Below, in pieces: positions 1-7,504 of a DNA stretch of 64,000 nucleotides; positions within the stretch are counted from its first letter, which is position 1; each line of letters begins with the position of its first letter. The notes under the pieces were generated by a model that was not told where the DNA came from, made no database searches, and saw only the letters and a program-made list of their open reading frames with translations. The DNA comes from Yeguia hominis (GTDB lineage: Bacteria > Bacillota > Clostridia > Oscillospirales > Acutalibacteraceae), in NCBI RefSeq assembly GCF_014384705.1, contig NZ_JACRSN010000008.1:62001-126000 (forward strand), written 5' to 3'. The position numbers and the translations under genes are program-made.

Positions 1-469
1 TATTCTGTGAACGCCAGCCGAGAGACAGATTGCCCTGATAACCGTACTGCATGATCCGTCCCAGCAGCGTCTTGATCGTATCGGCATCAATGGTACTGTT
101 GCACTCGGATGGGTAGTCCTTCCAATAATCTTCGCCATAGCGGGTGTAAGTTCTTTCCAGCAGACGGGGTACGCCCGGTTCAATGCAATAACAGGCCGGG
201 CCGTTAAAGTCCCCAATAGTGTGCAGTGTTGTCATCCATGTTTTTTCGCCGGATGTCCAGCCGTTCATATAATGAAGTTCATCATGTCCCCATGTGCCGC
301 TGGTATCCAGATTTGCATCTCCGTTTCTGGGAAATGCCACAGAATAGGACTTTGCTGTTTCCGCCGGAACCGATGTGGCAAGGGCAGTCACACTGCTTCC
401 CAGAATAGTAGTGAAGCAGATCAATAGAGCCAAAAGCCCCGAAATGCTCCTGCGATAAAACTTTTTCAT
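1..469 (-). CDS. Thioester-domain surface protein, N-terminal part (cut by left edge)
   Basis: The reading frame is open from the ATG at 469 (AGGAGG at normal spacing) to the window edge, giving 156 residues of a longer protein. It starts with a Lys/Arg-rich signal peptide, a hydrophobic core (LLALLICFTTIL) and a cleavage-like ALA. About 80 residues in there is a Cys-Tyr-Cys-Ile-Glu-Pro-Gly motif, the Cys box of the thioester domains (TED) that Gram-positive surface adhesins use to bind host surfaces covalently. Such proteins usually continue into Cna-B/SpaA repeats and a sortase signal, not visible here. It is probably a cell-surface adhesin of the mobile element. The family call rests on the N-terminus only. 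Confidence 0.7.
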   Translation of the reverse strand, partial: MKKFYRRSISGLLALLICFTTILGSSVTALATSVPAETAKSYSVAFPRNGDANLDTSGTWGHDELHYMNGWTSGEKTWMTTLHTIGDFNGPACYCIEPGVPRLLERTYTRYGEDYWKDYPSECNSTIDADTIKTLLGRIMQYGYQGNLSLGWRSQN

Positions 470-492
470 TTGTTTACCTCCTTGTTGACATG

Positions 493-519
493 AAAAAAGC
501 ACCGCATTACTGCGATGCT
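493..519 (-). terminator. Rho-independent terminator after the lipoprotein gene
   Basis: On the minus strand an imperfect hairpin (arms AGCATCGCA / TGCGGTGCT) is followed by six T. It lies 18 bases beyond the lipoprotein stop and just upstream of the surface-protein ribosome-binding site, so the latter probably needs its own promoter or read-through. Confidence 0.7.
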
Positions 520-536
520 TCCTTCTGTGTGTGAAA

Positions 537-1169
537 TTACGCGTACCCGATATAGAGCAGATGGCTGTTGGTGCTGACTGCTTCGCACCATACCCAAATA
601 TCCGTGATGGTTTCATCTGCGGCATAGCGATTCAGACGGGAACAAATATCCCGTTCAAGATAGATACAGTCCGCATCTGCATCAATAGGTGTATCCCAGC
701 AATCGACCGCCGTGCTTTCCGGCCGCAGTCCCACGCTTTCGGCATAGGCTTTGGTGTAGTCGATCCAAGTCTGAATATCAAACTTCGGCTCGGCAGGTTC
801 TTCTGCGGCAGGCGGTTCGGTTTCCTGCATCGGCGGATCGGTGGGTGCTGCCGGTGGCGGCTCGGATGCTTTCGGCGGCGCAGGCTCTATGGTGCTGCTC
901 TCTATCGGCAGCGGTGTTCTGTCTGCGGCAGATGTTGAAGCCACCGACGGCATTTCCGCCGTTTCGGGTTCTGCGGTGCTCTCTGCGGAAATTTCTGTAC
1001 TTTCCGAAACAGAAACGGTTGTGCGCGCCTGCGGCACAATGCTTTGCACAGGCTCGGTCATGACCGTTTTCTCCGAAGATGGCGTCCCCTCGGAATGCTC
1101 TGCATTTGCACAGCCCGAAACAGAAAGAGCCAGCATCGCGAAAGCGGCAATCATCCACGTTTTTCTCAT
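537..1169 (-). CDS. Lipoprotein with Pro/Ser/Glu-rich linker, function unknown
   Basis: A 210-residue protein starts at the ATG at 1169 behind AAAGGAGG. The N-terminus has a charged start, a hydrophobic stretch and the lipobox LSVSGC, so it should be exported and lipid-anchored at Cys. Residues about 25-125 are low-complexity (Ser, Thr, Glu, Pro), a typical wall-spanning linker. The C-terminal 80 residues form a small folded part rich in Tyr, Trp and Cys. It follows parB on the same strand. I do not recognise the C-terminal domain; similar lipoproteins are common cargo beside ParA/ParB in clostridial integrative elements. A longer in-frame start exists at 1334 but has no ribosome-binding site and would bury the signal peptide. 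Confidence 0.7.
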   Translation of the reverse strand: MRKTWMIAAFAMLALSVSGCANAEHSEGTPSSEKTVMTEPVQSIVPQARTTVSVSESTEISAESTAEPETAEMPSVASTSAADRTPLPIESSTIEPAPPKASEPPPAAPTDPPMQETEPPAAEEPAEPKFDIQTWIDYTKAYAESVGLRPESTAVDCWDTPIDADADCIYLERDICSRLNRYAADETITDIWVWCEAVSTNSHLLYIGYA

Positions 1170-1370
1170 GTTCGCAAACCTCCTTTGCCGTTTCATTGTA
1201 CGGTCTGCCGCCGAAAATGGCAAAGCTGCAAGAACTGCCGCCTCTTGTAATTTCTCTTTTTCGGGAAGTACAGGTAGTTTTTGAGGGGGAGAGGTGTGGA
1301 GAGGGGGAACAAGCAAACACCGCCGTACACTCATCGGAAATGGGTATGGCTGTCCCTTGGTAGTGAAATT

Positions 1371-2312
1371 CTACCTTTCGGCTTCACGATCACGCTGCCG
1401 TTTGCGGTATAGCTCCAAAGCCTTAATAATGGTATCTTCGATTTTCTGTGCGGGCGTCCCCGGCGCAAAATATTTGCTGATACGCTCTTTCGACATTTTG
1501 AACTGCTCTTTCTGATTCGGCTTTTCCTCCTGCATGATGGAGAGGATGACTTCCTCGGTCAGCTTGCCGTCCTTGCTAAACTCCTTCATTTTGATGGCCT
1601 GCGCCAAAGACGGCGTGCAGTCCTCACATTCCATGGTGCTGTACAGGGCTTCCTGCTGCTTTGAAGAAAGGTAGGAAAGCTCCACGGCAGGGCGGAAAGC
1701 GATTTTCCCGTCGTCCACCATTTGCAGGATGGAGGGGATCAGCTCGGTCAGACGGATATAGCGTTGGATTTGGGTATTGCTATCCGGCGATTTAGCCGCC
1801 AGCAGCTCCCTTGATGTTTTACCATCGAAATTCTGTCCCACTGGGACAGAATTTTCCTTGCTTGGTCTGCCTACTTGCCGTTTCATCGCATCCAGCTTCA
1901 TTTTATAGGCAAATGCCTTTTCGGACGGCAGGATCGTTTCCCGTTGCAGGTTGCTGTCCACCATGATAATGGTCGCTTCATCATCGGTGAGATCACGGAC
2001 GATACAGGGAATCTCCGGCAGCTCTGCCAAGGTTGCCGCAAACTTGCGCCTGTGACCTGCCACCATTTCATAGCCGCCGTCCGCTTTCGGGCGGACAAGA
2101 GCCGGAACTAACACACCGTATTTTCGGACGCTCTCGACCATCTCTGCCATTGCCTCGTCCTGTTTGACCTTGAACGGGTGATTCGGGAAGTCGGAGATCT
2201 CGGCAGGATTCAGCGTCACGACCTTTTCAAGCTGCGATTCCGCACGGCTTTCATCGGTGGAGAACAGGTCATCGAGCGGCGTCATCCCTAAATCTCTCGT
2301 TTTTACGCTCAA
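1371..2312 (-). CDS. parB: ParB/Spo0J-family partition protein
   Basis: 313 residues. The N-terminal half has the ParB nuclease-like fold: a VTLNPAEISDFPNHPF segment, then VRKYGVLVPALVRP and the conserved ...VAGHRR box, followed by an alpha-helical DNA-binding region (TSRELLAAKS, TQIQRYIRL). This binds centromere-like sites and, in the Spo0J family, CTP. The start is a TTG at 2312 with AGGAGGT 8 bases upstream. It overlaps the end of parA by 44 bases, so the two are translationally coupled. It serves segregation or maintenance of the mobile element rather than the chromosome (context inference). There may also be a role in regulating element genes, as for related ICE-borne ParB proteins. Confidence 0.9.
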   Translation of the reverse strand: MSVKTRDLGMTPLDDLFSTDESRAESQLEKVVTLNPAEISDFPNHPFKVKQDEAMAEMVESVRKYGVLVPALVRPKADGGYEMVAGHRRKFAATLAELPEIPCIVRDLTDDEATIIMVDSNLQRETILPSEKAFAYKMKLDAMKRQVGRPSKENSVPVGQNFDGKTSRELLAAKSPDSNTQIQRYIRLTELIPSILQMVDDGKIAFRPAVELSYLSSKQQEALYSTMECEDCTPSLAQAIKMKEFSKDGKLTEEVILSIMQEEKPNQKEQFKMSKERISKYFAPGTPAQKIEDTIIKALELYRKRQRDREAER

Positions 2313-3093
2313 TCTCCAACACCTCCTTTGTCAGCGCACGGTATGCGGCGGCGACCTTGCCGTTCTTGTCGTGGGCAAAGATGCTCTTGCCCCGGCCGCT
2401 GGTTTCTGCGGCTCGGACGGAAAAGGGTATTTCCGTTCCAAACACACGGATCTTCTCGCCGTAGTGGGCGCGCAAAGAAGCGATGATCTCCTTTGCCTCG
2501 TTGGTACGGCTGTCCACCATCGTAAAAAGGATGCCGTCAATTTTCAGCTTGGGATTGATCTGCCGTTTGACCTTTGCGATGGACTGCATCAGCAGATCCA
2601 GCCCCTTTGCCGACAGAAACGACGGCTGCGACGGAATGATCACGCTGTCCGCTGCGGCCAGTGAGTTGATCGGCATCATACCGAGCGAGGGCATACAGTC
2701 AATGAGGATATAGTCGTAATGGGGTTTGACCGAATTGATATATGTCCGCAGTACGCTCTCTCGGCTCATAGCGTTGATGAGCCGAATTTCCATGCCCGAC
2801 AAGTCGATGTTCGCAGGGAGCAGGTCTACGCCTTCGCCATGGTGCAAAATACCGTAGCTGTCCGGCATGGGCGTGTCGTCGATCACATTCTGCATCACAT
2901 CCGCCAGCGTCACGGGCAGCTCATCCGGCTTCGGGTAGCCGAGGGAAAGCGTCAGGGAGCCTTGCGCATCGGCGTCGATCAGCAAGACCCGCTTGTTCTC
3001 CTGTGCCAGTCCGATGCCGAGATTGGCGGTGGTCGTGGTTTTACCCACGCCTCCCTTTTGGTTCGTCACCGCGATCACTTTGCAATTCGCCAT
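2269..3093 (-). CDS. parA: ParA-family partition ATPase
   Basis: 274 residues, a Walker-type ATPase of the MinD/ParA/Soj class. The deviant Walker A motif KGGVGKTT is at residues 13-20 (signature Lys13, P-loop Lys18), Walker A' lies in LLIDADAQG, and Walker B is in YILIDCMPSLG. The start is ATG at 3093 behind AGGAGG. It works with the downstream ParB to partition DNA, presumably the circular form of the element. A 24-base hairpin (3121-3144) sits in its leader, and a terminator for the preceding small gene lies just upstream, so parA probably has its own promoter, which I could not identify with confidence. Confidence 0.93.
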   Translation of the reverse strand: MANCKVIAVTNQKGGVGKTTTTANLGIGLAQENKRVLLIDADAQGSLTLSLGYPKPDELPVTLADVMQNVIDDTPMPDSYGILHHGEGVDLLPANIDLSGMEIRLINAMSRESVLRTYINSVKPHYDYILIDCMPSLGMMPINSLAAADSVIIPSQPSFLSAKGLDLLMQSIAKVKRQINPKLKIDGILFTMVDSRTNEAKEIIASLRAHYGEKIRVFGTEIPFSVRAAETSGRGKSIFAHDKNGKVAAAYRALTKEVLEIERKNERFRDDAAR

Positions 3094-3120
3094 ATGGGGT
3101 TCCTCCTTTGCATAAATTTA

Positions 3121-3144
3121 GCCGCCTGCGGCGAAGCAGGCGGC
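3121..3144. repeat. Perfect 8-bp hairpin in the parA leader
   Basis: GCCGCCTG and CAGGCGGC flank an 8-base loop, 28 bases upstream of parA. No T tract follows, so it is more likely an operator or an mRNA structure than a terminator. Confidence 0.55.
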
Positions 3145-3157
3145 TATGTACGGGTAT

Positions 3158-3189
3158 GAAAAAAGCCACCTGCATTTCTGCAAATGGCT
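3158..3189 (-). terminator. Terminator of the small DNA-binding protein gene
   Basis: On the minus strand a hairpin with arms AGCCATTTGCA / TGCAGGTGGCT (one mismatch region) is followed by six T, starting 7 bases after the stop at 3196. Confidence 0.7.
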
Positions 3190-3195
3190 TAATGG

Positions 3196-3438
3196 TTAAA
3201 CCCTCGCTTTGAGTGTTTTACTGTATTTGGCATAATCTTCGCTCAATACATAATCTATCACACAGGCTTTGGGTATAAGATAGGTACATCTTATGTAAAA
3301 GTGTTTGACCTTATTTGCTCGCATGATTTTTCGGGCTGTACTGTCACCGATACCACCCAGCATTGTTTGAAATTCGGGCAGAGTGACAACATCGGGATAT
3401 GAAGCGAAAAGTTTTTCATAATGTGCGCGTGTTTTCAT
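3196..3438 (-). CDS. Small helix-turn-helix / excisionase-like DNA-binding protein
   Basis: 80 residues from an ATG at 3438 behind AGAGGT. The pattern LPEFQTMLG..DSTARKIMRANKVKHFYI....YLIPKACVIDYVLSE matches a winged-helix, excisionase-like protein that reads DNA through a short recognition helix and a wing. Its position, about 300 bp from the attachment site, fits a recombination directionality factor or a replication/partition regulator. It is followed by its own terminator. The family assignment rests on pattern similarity to small ICE proteins; the specific role (Xis or repressor) is inferred. Confidence 0.65.
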   Translation of the reverse strand: MKTRAHYEKLFASYPDVVTLPEFQTMLGGIGDSTARKIMRANKVKHFYIRCTYLIPKACVIDYVLSEDYAKYSKTLKARV

Positions 3439-3734
3439 AGCAGTACCTCTTTTTCGGAAAATGTGTTGTCAATGGCAGAGGAATACGCTATAATATCGTT
3501 TGTGATTTATGAATCTATTGCGTGTGTTGTTGTGCTCCGTTTTGGGGTTACATCCCTCCGATGTCCCTCCAAAATCCAAAATTCCCGTCAAAATTGAGAA
3601 AAGCGGAAATGGCAGACGAAACGGAGCTTTTTAACACATCAGTTTCAAAATAATTAGTAATTGCGGGCTTTTTGGTGTCCGTTGACGACCTCCATAGGGG
3701 TCTGAGTTCGTTTGTATTCCGTATGAAGCAAATA
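3439..3734. other. Gene-free stretch inside the element next to attR
   Basis: No plausible coding frame. It is AT-richer than its neighbours and would hold the arm-type recombinase and Xis binding sites of the attachment region, but I could not define clear direct repeats. Confidence 0.4.
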
Positions 3735-3790
3735 ACTCAAAATCCACCGGTAGCGATACCGTGCCGGTTCGAGTCCGGCCACCGGCACCA
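3735..3790 (+). other. attR: 3' fragment of a tRNA-Leu(CAA) gene
   Basis: Reading 5' to 3' the fragment has half an anticodon loop (CTCAAAA), a variable arm, a T arm (GCCGG-TTCGAGT-CCGGC), the acceptor 3' strand CACCGGC, discriminator A and encoded CCA. The bases to the left cannot form the matching anticodon 5' strand (GTGGA would be needed) or any D arm, so it is not a complete tRNA. A tRNA half of this kind is what an integrase leaves as attR. Extra-arm length and the CAA anticodon point to tRNA-Leu. Confidence 0.85.
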
Positions 3791-3795
3791 GACTG

Positions 3796-3829
3796 AGTCT
3801 GAACGCAAATTGCGTTCAGACTCTTTTTT
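3796..3829 (+). terminator. Terminator downstream of the tRNA-Leu 3' end
   Basis: Perfect hairpin, arms AGTCTGAACGC / GCGTTCAGACT with a 5-base AT loop, followed by C and six T. Probably the original tRNA-Leu terminator on the chromosomal side of attR. Confidence 0.9.
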
Positions 3830-3944
3830 ATGGTTATGGAAGATTTCCGCTCGCATTTGCGGCAGAAAAAAGCACCTCCTGTTGTAGAATAGAGATAAGG
3901 TAAGATAAGTTTCGCAAATTGAAACGAGCAAAAAAGAAGACATA

Positions 3945-5220
3945 GTTTGCAGGCTCTGGTAGAATGAAGTCACAACGCAAACATTCGAAAGGAGACAGCA
4001 AACGATGTCCGAGAAAATTGTACAGCTAAACGAGGAACCAATCAAGGGGCAGATCAAAGAATTGGTCCGAAGCAGCGCGGAAGAAACCCTGAACGAGCTG
4101 CTGGAAAAAGAGGCAGAGTCCCTGACGCAGGCGGCCCGCTGCGAGCGCAGCGAGGCCCGTCAAGGCTATCGCAGCGGCCGCTATGACCGGAACCTCACCA
4201 CAACCTCCGGCGATGTCACGCTCCATATGCCGCGGCGCAAGGGCGTATCCTTCGAGACGGCCATCATCGAGCGGTATCGCCGCCGGGAAAGCAGCGTGGA
4301 GGAGGCCCTCATTGAAATGGACCCGGCAGGCGTTTCCGTGCGCCGTGTGGAGAACATCACCGAGGCTCTGTGGGACAGCAAGGTCTCGCCTGCCACCGTC
4401 AGCGAACTGAACAAGAAAGCCTACGTCCACATTGAAGACTGGCGGAACCGTCCTTTGCAGGGCGGACGCTATCCGTATGTCTACGTAGATGGTATTTACC
4501 TGCGTCGCAACTGGGGCGGAGAATACGAAAATGTCGCCATTCTGGCGGCAATTGCCGTGAATGAGGACGGGTTTCGTGAGGTTCTGGGCGCTGCCGAGGG
4601 GATGAAAGAGGACAAGGCCAGCTGGGTCAGCTTCTTCCAGCGGCTGCGCGGGCGGGGACTGAACGGCGTGAAACTCATCGTCGGCGACAAGTGCATGGGG
4701 ATGCTGGAGGCCGTGGGCGAAGTATTCCCAGATGCCAAATACCAGCGCTGCATCGTGCATTTCTGCCGCAATGTTTTCTCTGTTGTGCCAAAATCAAAGG
4801 TCAAAATTGCAGCGAAAATGCTCAAGGCGATCCGCGCGCAGGAGAGCAAGAAAGCCTCCCGCGAGAAGGCAAGAGCTGTCGTTGCCGAGCTGAGAGCGAT
4901 GAAGCTGAAGGAAGCTGCCAAGAAGGTCTAGGACGGCATCGAGGAGACGCTGACCTGCTGTGATTTTCCCGGCGAGCACTGGACGCGTATCCGCACCAAC
5001 AATGTGATCGAACGGCTGAACCGTGAGATCCGCCGCAGGACGCGTGTGGCAGGAACGTTCCCCGATGGGAACTCTGCGCTGATGCTGGTCTGTGCAAGGC
5101 TGCGTCATGTGGCGGGAACGCAGCGGGGCAACAAGAAGTACATGAATATGAAGCAACTGGAGGCGGCTTTGAACGACGTCCCTATTGCCGACTGACTTCA
5201 TTCAGCCGGAGTCTGCAAAC
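3945..5220 (+). mobile_element. IS256-family insertion sequence (inactivated)
   Basis: Two 28-bp terminal inverted repeats, 3945-3972 and 5193-5220, match at 24 of 28 positions and enclose one transposase gene. The right repeat begins at the transposase stop codon. The true outer ends may extend further: 5221-5248 (ending TTGACAGTACC) looks like an IS256-type terminus, but the left flank has no clean counterpart, and no 8-bp target duplication is visible at either boundary. Confidence 0.8.
4005..5195 (+). pseudogene. IS256-family transposase interrupted by an in-frame TAG
   Basis: The frame from 4005 (AAAGGAGA upstream) runs 308 codons to a TAG at 4929-4931, then continues in the same frame without another stop to TGA at 5193-5195, giving 396 residues, a normal length for the family. 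Two acidic residues of the DDE triad are visible before the stop (YVYVDGIYL and VGDKCMGM). The third, the Glu in NNVIERLNRE, lies after it, so a terminated product lacks the active site. The rest is undamaged, so the stop is recent. Strictly, stop read-through or a base-call error could restore it. It lies 5' to 3' away from the attR site. Confidence 0.88.
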
Positions 5221-5308
5221 CTTTTTGCGCATAAATCTTGACAGTACCATATCCCAAACAACAAAGCCTTTTCGCCAGTCATAGTTTTGGATAATTTCAA
5301 ACAAAACA

Positions 5309-5352
5309 CCTCTCGTTGTAGGGTTTCTTCTACAACGAGAGGTGTTTTTTCG
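5309..5352 (-). terminator. Strong bidirectional terminator between the IS and the GH31 gene
   Basis: Perfect 17-bp stem (AACACCTCTCGTTGTAG and its complement) with an 8-base loop, T-rich on the plus strand and A-rich on the other flank, so it can end the GH31 operon on the minus strand and stop transcription from the left. Confidence 0.85.
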
Positions 5353-5404
5353 ATTCATTTTTACCGATTTCGTTTAAAAATAGGTATTTTTTTCTTGGAA
5401 CCGT

Positions 5405-7444
5405 TCACCACAACGCGGGAAATTCCGCACCGTCGCGCACAAAGAGCGGAATCTGGTCCAGCGGCGCCGCCGCCGCGACAGTCTGGCCGCCGGAAAACAC
5501 CTCGCCGGTCCAGGCATTCTTCCAGTGTGCGCCCGCAGGCAGATAAACCGCCCGTTCGCGCTGGCCCTCGTACAAAACCGGCGCAACCAGAACATCGGGG
5601 CCAAACAGGTACTGATCTTCTACCTTCCAGGCGCTGGCGTCCTCCGGAAAATCATAGAACAGCGGGCGCATCACCGGCGTTCCCTTTTCGTGCGCCGCCT
5701 GCATCAGCCTTGTCAGATACGGCCGCATGCGTTCCCGTAAAAACAAATACTTCTTCAAAATCTCATACGCCGTTTCTCCATAGCTCCAAACCTCATTCGG
5801 CGCGCCGGAGCGGCAGTTGGCGCCGCCTGTTGTACCGACCTGCGGCTGTTCCGGCATCCGGCATCCGTGCAGACGCATCACCGGACAAAATGCCCCGAAT
5901 TCAAACCAGCGGATCAGCAATTCCCGAAATGCCGAAGATTCCGGGTCGCCGCCATGGAATCCGCCGATATCGGTTGTCCACCAGGGAATTCCGGCAAGCC
6001 CCATATTGAGCCCCGCAGGAAGTTGATTGCGCAAACTCCAGAACGCGGAAGCGATATCCCCGCTCCAAACCAGCGCACCATATTTTTGGCTTCCCGCCCA
6101 CGCGCAGCGCAGCAGATTCAGAATATTTTCCTGTCCTTCCGCCTTCATGCCGTCAAAAAAGGTTTTGGCATACATCACCGGATACACATTCCCGATTTGA
6201 AGATCGGAGCCTAAAAAATAGCGGTAATTATCAAAATGGTAGACATCGTATTCGGGTTCGGCCTCATCGAGCCAAAAAACCCGCACACCCTTGTCATAAT
6301 AGTTTTTCTTCGCCTTTTCCCAGACATACTTGCGGGCGTCCGGGTTGGTGGCGTCATAATGAATGGTATTCCCCTGATACGTCATGGAGACGCGCACGCC
6401 GCGTTCTGTGCGGATCAGGTAGCCTTTTTCCAGCATTTCCGCAAAATTTTCGCTGCGGTAATCCACAGTCGGCCAAATGGAAACCATCAGCTCGATTCCC
6501 ATCTCCTGCAGCTGTGCAATCATGGCATCCGGATCCGGCCAATAGGTCGGGTCAAATTTCCATTCTCCCTGCAACGGCCAATGGAAAAAGTCAATGACGA
6601 TTACGGAAATCGGCAATCCTCTCCGTTTGTATTCACGCGCAACCTCAAGGAGCTCTTCCTGCGTCTGATAACGCAGCTTGCACTGCCAGAATCCCATCGC
6701 ATACGCCGGCATCATGGGCACCGTGCCCGTCACCGCCGCATAATGCTCCTCAATTTCCGCGGGCGTCTCTCCGGCTGTTATCCAGTAATCCAGCTTTTTG
6801 GTACTGCGCGCCTGCCAGGTCATTACATTTTCTCCGAACGTCACCCGGCCAATGGCAGGGTTGTTCCACAACAAGCCGTATCCGAGGCTGGAAAGGCAGA
6901 ACGGCACACTAGCCTGCGAATTCCGGTGTGCAAGTTCGAGTTCCATTCCCTTTAAATTCAGATAAGGCTGCTGATACTGTCCCATTCCATAAATTCGTTC
7001 CTCACGGTCGATGGACTCAAAGCGCTGTGTGAGCTCGTAATCTCCGCCGACCAGCGGCAAAAATTCGCGTGCATCAATTTCCAGCGCAGAACAGTAATCT
7101 GCCTGGACATCCACACGGTTGCGCAGGTATTCCTTCAGGAGCAGTTTTCCGGAAACATGATACACTTCCAGCTTGCCGGCCGCGTCAACAACTGCGCGGA
7201 TTTTTCCATTTTCAATGACTGCGTTGTCCTCTAAAATTGCAATCCGGGAATCACAATCTGCCGGCTGCTCCGACAGCGCCCAATCTTCCTGCGGCATTTC
7301 GCTGCATTTGGTCGCGCGAACGCGCAAACTGTCTGTTCCCCAGGGCTCGATCCAAAGCTGTTCGCTGTCAAACCGGCGGATAAGTCGCTGTCCGGAAACC
7401 GAAAACATCTGATTGCCCAGTGTATTGATTGAAAACAAGCCCAT
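5405..7444 (-). CDS. Glycoside hydrolase family 31 (alpha-xylosidase/alpha-glucosidase type)
   Basis: 679 residues from ATG 7444 behind GGAGGAATCAAA, with no signal peptide, so cytoplasmic. The N-terminal beta-sandwich (to about 235) precedes a TIM barrel with the family motifs: nucleophile Asp393 in VFWLDEAEPE and acid/base Asp463 in LVWSGDIASAFW, then IPWWTTDIGGF. The C-terminal beta domains include the FGPDVLVAPVL block. The WLDxxEPE variant and the long VxVIDFFHW segment are typical of alpha-xylosidase-like or exo-alpha-glucosidase members; the exact sugar cannot be read. It is the last gene of an operon after dgoA and dgoK, which suggests release of an acidic or galactose-type sugar that feeds the KDGal branch (inference). 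Confidence 0.9.
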   Translation of the reverse strand: MGLFSINTLGNQMFSVSGQRLIRRFDSEQLWIEPWGTDSLRVRATKCSEMPQEDWALSEQPADCDSRIAILEDNAVIENGKIRAVVDAAGKLEVYHVSGKLLLKEYLRNRVDVQADYCSALEIDAREFLPLVGGDYELTQRFESIDREERIYGMGQYQQPYLNLKGMELELAHRNSQASVPFCLSSLGYGLLWNNPAIGRVTFGENVMTWQARSTKKLDYWITAGETPAEIEEHYAAVTGTVPMMPAYAMGFWQCKLRYQTQEELLEVAREYKRRGLPISVIVIDFFHWPLQGEWKFDPTYWPDPDAMIAQLQEMGIELMVSIWPTVDYRSENFAEMLEKGYLIRTERGVRVSMTYQGNTIHYDATNPDARKYVWEKAKKNYYDKGVRVFWLDEAEPEYDVYHFDNYRYFLGSDLQIGNVYPVMYAKTFFDGMKAEGQENILNLLRCAWAGSQKYGALVWSGDIASAFWSLRNQLPAGLNMGLAGIPWWTTDIGGFHGGDPESSAFRELLIRWFEFGAFCPVMRLHGCRMPEQPQVGTTGGANCRSGAPNEVWSYGETAYEILKKYLFLRERMRPYLTRLMQAAHEKGTPVMRPLFYDFPEDASAWKVEDQYLFGPDVLVAPVLYEGQRERAVYLPAGAHWKNAWTGEVFSGGQTVAAAAPLDQIPLFVRDGAEFPALW

Positions 7445-7504
7445 TTTGATTCCTCCTAAAAAATTTTTGCCGCACTGTCGCCGTCTTCTGTGCGGCCCGG
7501 TTTT

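Larger units (their letters stand above)
1..3790. mobile_element. Right end of an integrated (probably conjugative) element, bounded by a tRNA-Leu 3' fragment
   Basis: This stretch carries the typical accessory set of clostridial integrative elements: a thioester surface protein, a lipoprotein, a ParB/ParA pair and a small DNA-binding protein, all on the minus strand. It stops at a partial tRNA-Leu (3735-3790) that lacks its 5' half, which is the signature of integration into a tRNA 3' end. The orientation of the fragment places the element to the left, so the intact tRNA-Leu, the integrase and any transfer genes should lie beyond the left edge. No integrase or relaxase is visible here, so calling it conjugative is an inference. 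Confidence 0.75.

Noticed and set aside
3735..3790. A complete tRNA-Leu gene
   Set aside because: No D arm or acceptor 5' strand can be formed from the preceding bases.
3737..4057. 106-codon minus-strand ORF across the tRNA fragment
   Set aside because: Crosses attR, a terminator and the IS end; no family-like sequence.
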